Positions 56,924-64,000 of a stretch of DNA of 64,000 nt are shown here, piece by piece. The notes under the pieces were generated by a model that was given only the letters and a program-made list of their open reading frames with translations, searched no databases and was not told the DNA's origin. The first letter of the stretch is position 1. Every line of letters starts with the position of its first letter. The stretch is from Pseudomonadota bacterium (GTDB lineage Bacteria; Pseudomonadota; Gammaproteobacteria; Xanthomonadales; Xanthomonadaceae), in contig JAFEBV010000042.1 in NCBI GenBank assembly GCA_018242485.1, positions 1 to 64,000 of the forward strand, in the 5' to 3' direction. Position numbers and translations under genes: made by a program.

Positions 56924-57603
56924 GGCGCGCCTCCGTCGGTGGCCGGCGCTGCGGTCGTGGCAGCCGTCGCCGCTGCGGCGCTACCCGGCTTCTGCGGCTC
57001 GTTGTCGATGCCCAGCCCCTGCAGGTAGGCGATCAGCGCGTCCATTTCGGTCTTGCCGGCCACCGCGGCGGGTGCGGCTTTGATGTCGGCGTCGGTGTAG
57101 GGATCGCCGAGCCAGCGCAGCACGCGCATGCGCTTCTGGATGTCCTTGCCGTCGATCAGTTGCAGCGACAGCCACGGGTAGCCGGGCATGTTCGACTCGG
57201 GCACCACCTGACGCGGATTCATCAGGTGCAGGTGCTGCCACAGGTCGGAATACTTGCCGCCCACGCGCGCCAGATCCGGGCCGGTGCGCTTGGAGCCCCA
57301 CTGGAACGGGCGGTCGTACACCGACTCGCTGGCGGTGGAATAGTGGCCGTAGCGCTGGGTCTCGAAGCGCAGCGAGCGGATCATCTGCGAGTGGCACAGG
57401 TAGCAGCCTTCGCGCACGTAGATGTCGCGCCCGGCCAGGCGCAGCGGATCGTAGGGTTTCACCCCCAGCGCCGGCTGCACCTTGTTGGCTTCCATGAACA
57501 GCGGGGTGATCTCGGCCAGCCCGCCGAGCGAGCACATGATCGCGGTGAACACGCCCAGCGTCCAGGCGTGTTTTTCGACGAACTCGAAATGACGGTAGGC
57601 CAT
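56920..57603 (-). CDS. ccoO: cbb3-type cytochrome c oxidase subunit II (monohaem)
   Basis: This 227-residue protein has one N-terminal helix ([21 protein letters not shown]) and one haem c site, CYLCH in [18 protein letters not shown], then [34 protein letters not shown], strongly conserved in FixO/CcoO. Its stop overlaps ccoQ; the gap to ccoN is 10 bp. Confidence 0.97.
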   Translation of the reverse strand: MAYRHFEFVEKHAWTLGVFTAIMCSLGGLAEITPLFMEANKVQPALGVKPYDPLRLAGRDIYVREGCYLCHSQMIRSLRFETQRYGHYSTASESVYDRPFQWGSKRTGPDLARVGGKYSDLWQHLHLMNPRQVVPESNMPGYPWLSLQLIDGKDIQKRMRVLRWLGDPYTDADIKAAPAAVAGKTEMDALIAYLQGLGIDNEPQKPGSAAAATAATTAAPATDGGAP

Positions 57604-57613
57604 GACGGGTTCC

Positions 57614-59080
57614 TCAGCCTTGCGCCGGCAGCGGCGCCGGGGTCTGACCCGCATCCGGGTCGGGGATCGGCACCGGGATCGGCGAGATGATCGGCTGGCG
57701 CGCGTCGGCGGCGGTGTACCACAGGTTCCACGCCATCACCCACATGCCCAGCCAAATCAGCACGCCGCCGAACCAGCGCACCATGTACAGCGGCTTGATC
57801 GCGATCAGGCTGTCGAGGAAGGAATAGGTCAGCGCGCCGTCCGGATTGGTCGCGCGCCACATCAGCCCTTCGGTGACGCCGGCATCCCACATCGCCAGCA
57901 CGTACAGCACGGTGCCGGACAGGTGCAGCCAGAAGTGCAGTTCCATTCCCTTGCGGGAATACATCGCCGGCACGCCGAGCGCGCGCGGGGCCATCGCGTA
58001 CAGCGAACCGATGGTGATCATCGCCACCCAGCCCAGCGAACCGGAGTGTACGTGGGCGATCGTCCAGTCGGTGTAGTGCGAGAGCGAGTTGACGGTCTTG
58101 ATCGCCATCATCGAGCCCTCGAAGGTGGCGGCGGCGTAGAACACCAGCGACATCACCATGAACTTCGCCGCCGGATCGTCCTTCAGGCGATGCCAGGAAC
58201 CGTTGAAGGTGAACAGGCCGTTGGCCGCCGAACCCCAACTGGGCATCAGCAGCACCAGCGAGAAGGCCATGCCCACCGATTGCACCCAGTCCGGCAGGGC
58301 GGTGTACATCAGGTGGTGCGCGCCGGCCCACATGTAGATCGAGATCAGCGCCCAGAAGTTGACGATCGAGAAGCGGTAGCTCCACAACGGCTGCTGCGCC
58401 TGCCGCGGCACGAAGTAGTACATCATCCCGAGGAAGCCGGCGGTGAGGAAAAATGCCACCGCGTTGTGCCCGTACCACCACTCCACCATCGCATCCACCG
58501 CGCCGGAGTAGATCGGATACGACTTGGTCAGCGACACCGGAATCGCCAGATTGTTGACGATGTGCAGCAGGCCCACGGCGATGATGAAGGCGCCGTAGTA
58601 CCAGTTGGCGACGTAGATGTGGCGGATGCGCCGGCGCGCCAGGGTGGCGAAGAACACCCAGCCGAAGCTCACCCAGACCACCGCGATGAGGATGTCCACG
58701 AACCACTCGGGTTCGGCGTATTCCTTGCTCTGGGTCATGCCCAGCGGCATCGTCACCATCGCCAGCACGCAGATCAGCTGCCAGCCCCAGAAGGTGAACT
58801 CGGCCAGCCGCGGGGTTGCCAGCCGGGTGTGGCCGGTACGCTGCACGACGTAGTAGCAGGTGCCCATCAGCGCGGAACCGCCGAAGGCGAAGATCACCCC
58901 GAAAGTGTGGTCGGGACGCAGCTTGCTGAAGGTCAGGAAGGGGATGTCGAGGTTCAGCGCCGGCCACGCCAGCTCGGCGGCGAGGTACATGCCGACCAGC
59001 ATGCCGATGATGCCCCACACCGCCGAGGCGAACAGGAACAGGCGCACGACCTTGTCGTCGTAGGTTTCGATCGCGTTCAT
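57614..59080 (-). CDS. ccoN: cbb3-type cytochrome c oxidase subunit I (catalytic)
   Basis: This 488-residue integral membrane protein with about twelve helices holds haem b and the haem b3/CuB centre that reduces oxygen. Metal-ligand histidines appear in [40 protein letters not shown] and [11 protein letters not shown]. It is the first gene of the cco operon; a candidate FNR/ANR box lies 54-67 bp upstream. The Pro-rich C-terminal tail ([17 protein letters not shown]) is unusual but short. Confidence 0.98.
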   Translation of the reverse strand: MNAIETYDDKVVRLFLFASAVWGIIGMLVGMYLAAELAWPALNLDIPFLTFSKLRPDHTFGVIFAFGGSALMGTCYYVVQRTGHTRLATPRLAEFTFWGWQLICVLAMVTMPLGMTQSKEYAEPEWFVDILIAVVWVSFGWVFFATLARRRIRHIYVANWYYGAFIIAVGLLHIVNNLAIPVSLTKSYPIYSGAVDAMVEWWYGHNAVAFFLTAGFLGMMYYFVPRQAQQPLWSYRFSIVNFWALISIYMWAGAHHLMYTALPDWVQSVGMAFSLVLLMPSWGSAANGLFTFNGSWHRLKDDPAAKFMVMSLVFYAAATFEGSMMAIKTVNSLSHYTDWTIAHVHSGSLGWVAMITIGSLYAMAPRALGVPAMYSRKGMELHFWLHLSGTVLYVLAMWDAGVTEGLMWRATNPDGALTYSFLDSLIAIKPLYMVRWFGGVLIWLGMWVMAWNLWYTAADARQPIISPIPVPIPDPDAGQTPAPLPAQG

Positions 59081-59133
59081 GCACTGCCCTTGCGTTGGGT
59101 CGGGTATTGTCGCTGCCGCTGGCGCGCGCGGAC

Positions 59134-59147
59134 TTGACGCAGGTCAT
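59134..59147. promoter_or_regulatory. Candidate anaerobox (FNR/ANR site) of the cco operon
   Basis: TTGACGCAGGTCAT is 12 of 14 identical to TTGACGCAGATCAA, a form of the FNR/FixK-type anaerobox, and is nearly palindromic. It lies 54 bases upstream of the ccoN start codon. Microaerobic control by FNR-like regulators is usual for cbb3 operons. No regulator gene lies in this window. Confidence 0.6.
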
Positions 59148-59218
59148 GGCATGCCCGTCGTGATCCGCAGCGTGCGGCGGAATCCGACGGCGGGCGGCTT
59201 GGGCCGGGCATCGTCGTC

Positions 59219-59956
59219 CTACTGTTGCAAGGTGCGCTCCAGTTGCGCGCGGTCGAAACCGCCGACGTCGAAGGTGAGCGTACGCGGCTGCCCGTCGACG
59301 CTGGTCTTGATGGTGATCGCGCGGATCTTGTCCAGCGCCTCGCGGATGGTCTGTTCGTCGTTGAAGAACAGCCCCTGCTTGTTCTGGTCGGACTTTCTGG
59401 CCGCCAGCATCATCGGCGCCTGATCGTCGAACTGCACCGACACCTTGCAGTCCGCGGGGCAGTCGAACTGCCCGCTGTCGAGCACGATGTAGGCGCTGCG
59501 GTCGCCCTGCGGCTGGCGGCGCAGTACCAGCCGTACCGGAACCTGATCGCCGTTGAAGTTGGGATCCTTGCTGGCGACGATCGACGCGCTGTGGACGACG
59601 GCATTGTCGCCGCCACCGCCCTCGATGAACTCGGTGTTGTACGTCCACAATTGCCGCAGGCGGCGCTTGTCGTGCGCTTCGGCGGCCTTGACGTTGGTGT
59701 CGTCGAGGGTGGCGCGCACCTCGTTGGCGGCGACGCTGGTGGGCGCGTCGCGCAGCAACTGGTTGGCGTAGGTCTGCGCCAGCTCGTACTGGCCGGCGGT
59801 GCGTGCCTGCACGTAGTTGCGGGCCTGCGCGTTGGCGGCTGCTTCTTTTTCCGCCTGCACGGCAGCCGCGTCCCTCTCAGCGATCTGATTTTTCGAAGGC
59901 CCGCAGGCGGCCAGCAACAGTGCTGCCGCGGTAACGCAGATGGCCTTGCCGATCAT
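59219..59956 (-). CDS. Lipoprotein of unknown function
   Basis: This 245-residue protein has a lipoprotein signal (MIGKAICVTAAALLLAAC), an Ala/Gln/Glu-rich coiled-coil segment (about residues 20-75), and a beta-rich C-terminal half. Within it VLDSGQFDCPADCKVSVQFDD holds a cysteine pair that may form a disulfide. ATG 59956 has AAGGA at good spacing; ATG 59989 overlaps the stop of the hydrolase gene by four bases and is a possible longer start. I do not recognise the family. Confidence 0.75.
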   Translation of the reverse strand: MIGKAICVTAAALLLAACGPSKNQIAERDAAAVQAEKEAAANAQARNYVQARTAGQYELAQTYANQLLRDAPTSVAANEVRATLDDTNVKAAEAHDKRRLRQLWTYNTEFIEGGGGDNAVVHSASIVASKDPNFNGDQVPVRLVLRRQPQGDRSAYIVLDSGQFDCPADCKVSVQFDDQAPMMLAARKSDQNKQGLFFNDEQTIREALDKIRAITIKTSVDGQPRTLTFDVGGFDRAQLERTLQQ

Positions 59957-59985
59957 GTTCGTCCTTGGGTCGGTGCCGTTCGTGT

Positions 59986-60984
59986 TCATGCCAGAAAATC
60001 CCGCAGCGCGAGCGCTGTTTTCCGTGGATGCTCCATCATCGGCATGTGGCCGCATCCGTTCAAGAGGATCGTGCGGCTTTCGCGCAATCCCTCCGCGAAG
60101 ATCGCCGCCGCGCTGGGGTCGATGACCTGGTCGTCCTGCCCCCACAGCAGCAGGGTCGGTGCGGCGATGGCGCCCAGTTCGCGTTCCAGCGCGAAGGCGG
60201 ACGGGCCGCGACCGATGTCGGCCAGCACGCCATCCTCGAAGGCCGCATCCACGCGGCGGCGCTGGATCAAGGCCTCGCTGAATGGCCACGGCACCGCCGG
60301 TGGCTGGTGGAACACCATATCGAAGTAGCGCTTGAGCTGGGCGCGATTGGTGACGCCGAAGGGGTTGTCGCCCGCCAGCACGCCGGCACCGAAGGCGTTG
60401 GCCTCGAACAGCACGCCGGCGGCGGACATCAGCACCAGCCGCGGCACCAGCTCCGGGTGGCGGGCGGCGAGCAGGCCGGCGAGCTGCCCGCCCATGGAAT
60501 GGCCGACCAGCAGATCCGGTGGCCCTTCGCGACCGGTGATGGCCGGCAGCGCGTCGAGGAACTGTGTCAAACGCTCTACCTGCGCCTCGACGCCGTAATC
60601 GGCGCCGGCGTGGCGCTGGCTCTCGCCCCATCCGGGCAGGTCGGGTGCGATCAAACGGAATTCGCCGGACATCTGCCGCATCAGCGGCAGCCAGTTTTCC
60701 TTGCTGCCGGTGAAGCCGTGCACCAGCACCAGCACCGGCTTGCGTGGCACCGCTTGCGGGATGCCGTGGCGCAGTCCGGAGTGGCGTGGGCGCACCGCGC
60801 CGGTATCCAGATATCGCCAGCGATGGCCGTCGAGGTCGATGGCGAAGCGTCGCGCCCCGGCGAGCATGCGCTGGCGTGCGAATTCCGCCTCCAGCAGGCG
60901 TTCCGGGGCGAGGGTGGCGACTCCGATCGTCGCCACCGCCAGTCCAAGCCCTGTCAACAGGAGGGTCTGCTTCCTGTCGGCCAT
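59986..60984 (-). CDS. Alpha/beta hydrolase, membrane-anchored
   Basis: This 332-residue hydrolase has an N-terminal membrane anchor (TLLLTGLGLAVATIGVATLA), the oxyanion region LVLVHGFTGSKENW, nucleophile elbow GHSMGG, acid aspartate in LLWGQDDQVIDPS and the histidine in LNGCGHMPMMEHP. Lipases and esterases of this type are common; the substrate is not evident. The gene starts one base after the M1 peptidase stop and is likely cotranscribed with it and the lipoprotein gene. Confidence 0.88.
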   Translation of the reverse strand: MADRKQTLLLTGLGLAVATIGVATLAPERLLEAEFARQRMLAGARRFAIDLDGHRWRYLDTGAVRPRHSGLRHGIPQAVPRKPVLVLVHGFTGSKENWLPLMRQMSGEFRLIAPDLPGWGESQRHAGADYGVEAQVERLTQFLDALPAITGREGPPDLLVGHSMGGQLAGLLAARHPELVPRLVLMSAAGVLFEANAFGAGVLAGDNPFGVTNRAQLKRYFDMVFHQPPAVPWPFSEALIQRRRVDAAFEDGVLADIGRGPSAFALERELGAIAAPTLLLWGQDDQVIDPSAAAIFAEGLRESRTILLNGCGHMPMMEHPRKTALALRDFLA

Positions 60985-60985
60985 G

Positions 60986-62971
60986 TCAGTTCGCCGGCTT
61001 GGCCTTGTCGAGAAGTGCCTGCACCGAGGCGACCGTGATCGGGTGGTAGCCCGGTTTGGCCTTGGCGAACACGTCTTTGGCGAATGCCAGCCCTTCCTGG
61101 GTCTTCGCCAGCGCCGCGTAGGTCGGCATGATCAATTTCTGCCGGCCGATCGATTGCAGGAACTGCGCCATCTGCGGGCGCGCGTCCTTGTAGTCGCTGG
61201 CCACCGCCAGCGGGTACCAGCGCTGGCCGATCTCGTCGTTGGGCGTGCCGGTGAAGTGGTAGGCCTTGTCCAGCGCAGCCATGCGATCAGGACTCAGCGC
61301 CGCGGGCATGCCCTCGAGGAAGTGCACCCATTCCTGCGTCACCCATTTGCCGGTGACCTCGGTGCCCGGCAGGGCGCCGCCATCCAGCCACGCCTTGCGC
61401 GCGGCGTCCACCGCGTCAAAGCGCGCCGAATGCGCGGGCGTGGCGAACGACGGGATGCCCGGTTCGTGGATCCATGTATGCAGCTCGGCGTCGGTCACCG
61501 CCTTGGGATTCTTCGGCAGCAGGTTGGCGCGCAGATATTTCTCGAAGTCGTCGGTGGTGATGCTCTGGAAGGCGAAATTGTCGAAGTAGCTGCGCAGGAA
61601 CGGGTCGAACACCGCGCGCCCGAAGCGCTGCTCGAGGAACTGCATGAACCACGCGCCCTTGGTGTAGGCGATATCGGACATTTCGTCGTCGGGACTGGTG
61701 CCCGGCGGTACCGGCGGCAGCGCCAGCACCTGCACGGCGGGCTTGATGTCGCCGTCCTTGATCTCGGTCATCAGCTCCTGCTGGTCGATCTGCCGTTCCA
61801 TTTCGGCCACGTCTGCGCCGTACAGCGCCTCGGTGATGCGGCCCTGCACGTAGGTGGTCATGCCCTCGTTGAGCCAGATGTCCTTCCAGCTGGCATTGGT
61901 GACGAGGTTGCCCGACCACGAATGCGACAGTTCGTGCGCCACCAGCGACACCAGCGACTTGTCGCCGACGATGACCGTCGGGGTGGCGAAGGTCAGCTTC
62001 GGGTTCTCCATGCCGCCGATCGGAAATGAGGGTGGCAGCACGAGGATGTCGTAGCGACCCCAGCGGTACGGGCCGTACAGGGCTTCGGCCGTCTCGATCA
62101 TCTTTTCGGTGTCGGCGAACTCGGCCGCCGCTTTGGCTACCATGCCCGGCTCGGCCCATACGCCTGAGCGGTCGGAGATGCGCTTGAACTTCAGGTCGCC
62201 GACCGCGATCGCCAGCAGGTACGACGGCACCATCTGCGGCATGTTGAACTGGTAGGTCGTGGCGGTTTGCAGATTCTCCGGATCGCCGTAATCCGCGCTC
62301 ATCACCGCCGTGGTGTCCTTGGGCACATGGATGTTCGCCGTCCAAGAGAAGCGCACGCCGGGGGTGTCTTGCAACGGGATCCACGAACGCGCGTGGATGG
62401 CCTCGGACTGGCTGAACATGAACGGTTGTCCGCTCTGCGTCTGTGCGCCCGACAGCCATTGCAGACCCGATGCCTGCGGCGAAGTGGAATAGGTGATGCG
62501 TACCTGGCGCATGTGCCCGGCCTTGCCGGGGGTGGGCATGTGGATGGTGAGCTTGCTGCCGAGCACCGGGTCGGCCGGCGCGAGCGTGTACGTCAACGGC
62601 TTCCAGTCGCCGGTGCCGTCGCCGCCCTCGATCTGGGTGATGTTCAAATCACTGGTGTCGAGCACCAGATCGCTGGCGTTGTCGTCGTACCAGTTCACGT
62701 CCAGGGTGGCGGTGCCGGCGAGCTGCTTCTTGTCGAAGTCCACCGTCAGATCGAGCATCAGGTGCGTCGTGCGCACGCGCGCGGGCTCGGCGTAGCTGGC
62801 CTCGTCGTGCTTGCGATCGACCTGGGTAGCCTGCGTGGTATCGGCCTTCTTGGCGATCGGATGGCGAATGCTCGCGGCGGGATTGATTTCATCCTTCTGC
62901 CCGCAGGCAGCCAACGCGAACAGGCACAGCAGGGGCAGGGTCTTGAGCAGCAGGCAGGGCGTGCGACGCAT
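60986..62971 (-). CDS. M1-family zinc aminopeptidase lipoprotein
   Basis: This 661-residue protein has a lipoprotein signal (LLKTLPLLCLFALAAC) and an M1 peptidase body: the substrate-binding GGMEN motif, zinc motif HELSHSWSGNLVTNASWKDIWLNEG (HExxH with the distal glutamate), and a C-terminal helical domain like that of leukotriene A4 hydrolase. It would remove N-terminal residues from peptides in the periplasm. I chose ATG 62971 (MRRTPCLLLKT) over 63046 because the signal follows at once. Confidence 0.93.
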   Translation of the reverse strand: MRRTPCLLLKTLPLLCLFALAACGQKDEINPAASIRHPIAKKADTTQATQVDRKHDEASYAEPARVRTTHLMLDLTVDFDKKQLAGTATLDVNWYDDNASDLVLDTSDLNITQIEGGDGTGDWKPLTYTLAPADPVLGSKLTIHMPTPGKAGHMRQVRITYSTSPQASGLQWLSGAQTQSGQPFMFSQSEAIHARSWIPLQDTPGVRFSWTANIHVPKDTTAVMSADYGDPENLQTATTYQFNMPQMVPSYLLAIAVGDLKFKRISDRSGVWAEPGMVAKAAAEFADTEKMIETAEALYGPYRWGRYDILVLPPSFPIGGMENPKLTFATPTVIVGDKSLVSLVAHELSHSWSGNLVTNASWKDIWLNEGMTTYVQGRITEALYGADVAEMERQIDQQELMTEIKDGDIKPAVQVLALPPVPPGTSPDDEMSDIAYTKGAWFMQFLEQRFGRAVFDPFLRSYFDNFAFQSITTDDFEKYLRANLLPKNPKAVTDAELHTWIHEPGIPSFATPAHSARFDAVDAARKAWLDGGALPGTEVTGKWVTQEWVHFLEGMPAALSPDRMAALDKAYHFTGTPNDEIGQRWYPLAVASDYKDARPQMAQFLQSIGRQKLIMPTYAALAKTQEGLAFAKDVFAKAKPGYHPITVASVQALLDKAKPAN

Positions 62972-63101
62972 GGTGGGTACCGGCGGGTGCGGGGGAAGGT
63001 GGATTGTACAAAACGGCGACAGCCCCGACGCGGGGGCGGTGCCCATTCGAACAAATGGCGCGAGTCCGTCGCGAGGGTGATCGAAAGCGGCGCGGCGTGT
63101 G

Positions 63102-63860
63102 TCAGAACCGCTCGGTGATCAGCATCTTTTTCGGTAGCGCCGTCCGGGCATCGATGATGACCGCGCACCACGCCGTCGCCGCCATCAGGCGCACAGTGCG
63201 CACGTCGTCTTCCTTCCATCCCGAACGTGCCACATAGGCATCGACGACCTTCGCCGCTGCCGGGTCGGACTTGCGCAGTTGTGCCAGCGTCTTCGCATGC
63301 TGGAGCACGTCGTGCGCGTGCTCGGCGTAGGGTGCGAACAGTTTCGGCATGGTTTCCACGTCGCGTCCCGACATTGCCGCATTCACCACCTCCGCCAGTT
63401 CCTTCGGATCGGTCGGCATCACCGCGTAGGCCAGCAGCGGGCCGCCCAGAGGCGGATGACTGAACTGCGGCAACTTCGCCTTGCGAAACTCGGCGGGTGC
63501 GATCTCGCCGACCGAAGCGATCTGGAACTGATCCTTGGCGAATACGAGGAAGGCCGGTCGCGCGTAATAGACCACATGCAAACCGTAGACGAGAGCCGTC
63601 AACTGCAGGAGGGCGATCACGGTCAGATCGAAGCGCATCCCGCGCTTGCCGTGGCGATAAACGAACAGAGTGATCAACGGCCCCAACGTGACATCCACGC
63701 TGACCAGGATCAGCAACAGCCGGTTGCCACCATCGGCCCAGAACAACGGGCCGGGGAACCAGACGGCGAGCATGACCGAAAAGACGATGGCGGCGATCGT
63801 AAGGCTGATCAGCAGATGGATGCCCGAGGCCTGCCAGCGGTTGAGGATGCGTGTACCCAT
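63102..63860 (-). CDS. tfpX: TfpX/TfpZ-type type IV pilin accessory protein
   Basis: This 252-residue inner-membrane protein has three N-terminal helices (IHLLISLTIAAIVFSVMLAVWF, LLLILVSVDVTLGPLITLFVY and a third near FDLTVIALLQLTALVYGL) and a periplasmic C-terminal domain. The pattern matches the TfpX/TfpZ family, which in other bacteria helps stabilise or assemble specific type IV pilins. No pilin gene is visible nearby, and ubiE lies directly upstream. ATG 63860 has GGGAG upstream; GTG 63866 is an alternative. Confidence 0.88.
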   Translation of the reverse strand: MGTRILNRWQASGIHLLISLTIAAIVFSVMLAVWFPGPLFWADGGNRLLLILVSVDVTLGPLITLFVYRHGKRGMRFDLTVIALLQLTALVYGLHVVYYARPAFLVFAKDQFQIASVGEIAPAEFRKAKLPQFSHPPLGGPLLAYAVMPTDPKELAEVVNAAMSGRDVETMPKLFAPYAEHAHDVLQHAKTLAQLRKSDPAAAKVVDAYVARSGWKEDDVRTVRLMAATAWCAVIIDARTALPKKMLITERF

Positions 63861-63924
63861 GCTCACGAGCTCCCGTAGCGTGTCGAAAACGTGCGCGGCG
63901 CGATGCGCATGATCCGGTTCGAGG

Positions 63925-64000
63925 TCACACGCGGTACCCGCTGTGGATCGCCACGATCCCGGCAGACAAATCGCGATACGAGCAACGCGCGAAACCGGCA
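63925..64000 (-). CDS. ubiE: 3' end of ubiE (ubiquinone/menaquinone C-methyltransferase), partial
   Basis: The minus-strand frame ending in TGA at 63925-63927 reads AGFARCSYRDLSAGIVAIHSGYRV, which closely matches the C-terminus of UbiE (GFE...YYNLTAGVVALHRGYKF in E. coli). The gene continues beyond the window. With ubiG at 15609 it is the second ubiquinone methyltransferase here. tfpX starts 64 bp downstream on the same strand. Confidence 0.85.
   Translation of the reverse strand, partial: AGFARCSYRDLSAGIVAIHSGYRV

Overview
The window reads as a chromosomal stretch of a GC-rich gammaproteobacterium of the Xanthomonadaceae/Lysobacteraceae. Supporting features are a methionine synthase split into two genes, a FimX-type c-di-GMP protein, FolE2, plant-type glutamate-cysteine ligase, the engB / cytochrome c4 / tandem dsbA block, TfpX, intergenic heptanucleotide arrays and many small GC-rich dispersed repeats. 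The genus cannot be fixed from sequence alone.

Layout. 1-5.3 kb: a heptamer array, then a sahR-like regulator with the split metH genes. 5.4-8.6 kb: an acyl-CoA dehydrogenase with a duplicated 3' scrap, and a diguanylate cyclase. 8.9-12.8 kb: tRNA-Phe and tRNA-Met, whose 3' ends face each other, flank a HigBA-type toxin-antitoxin pair and an MmeI-like restriction-modification enzyme. 13-17.7 kb: folE2, then the tightly overlapped operon mtaD-ubiG-mupP-like-terpene synthase-like. 18-24.5 kb: efp/epmB divergent pair, fimX, and a PAS-GAF-GGDEF-EAL protein. 24.8-29.6 kb: rlmD, CYTH, nagZ, hpt, methylthioinosine phosphorylase and a 2OG-Fe(II) oxygenase-like gene in an overlapping operon, closed by a strong terminator. 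29.9-43.8 kb: a divergent dapB, a two-component system, pruA, a Dph6-like ATPase, frmA, a YecA/SEC-C protein, gshA, half of a peptide ABC transporter, and engB. 44-51 kb: cytochrome c4, two DsbA proteins, an EEP hydrolase, rlpA, mltB, and a PfkB-type adenosine kinase. 51.3-59.1 kb: a cbb3 oxidase locus (ccoNOQP, short ccoH-like, ccoI, ccoS, SafE-type protein) behind a candidate anaerobox. 59.2-64 kb: a lipoprotein, an alpha/beta hydrolase, an M1 aminopeptidase, tfpX and the 3' end of ubiE.

How genes connect. Methylthioadenosine deaminase (mtaD), methylthioinosine phosphorylase and hpt would together turn methylthioadenosine into IMP and methylthioribose-1-phosphate. sahR-metH1-metH2 serves the same S-adenosylmethionine cycle. 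mupP-like, nagZ, mltB and rlpA belong to peptidoglycan turnover. Three c-di-GMP proteins and tfpX point to type IV pili and surface behaviour. Cytochrome c4 is a plausible electron donor for the cbb3 oxidase.

The most unusual signal is that the dispersed repeats have entered coding sequence without breaking it. One copy adds about 40 residues to MetH. A block of several copies adds about 206 residues to the nucleotide-binding domain of the copper ATPase CcoI. Two further copies appear to supply the start codons of rlpA and the ccoH-like gene.
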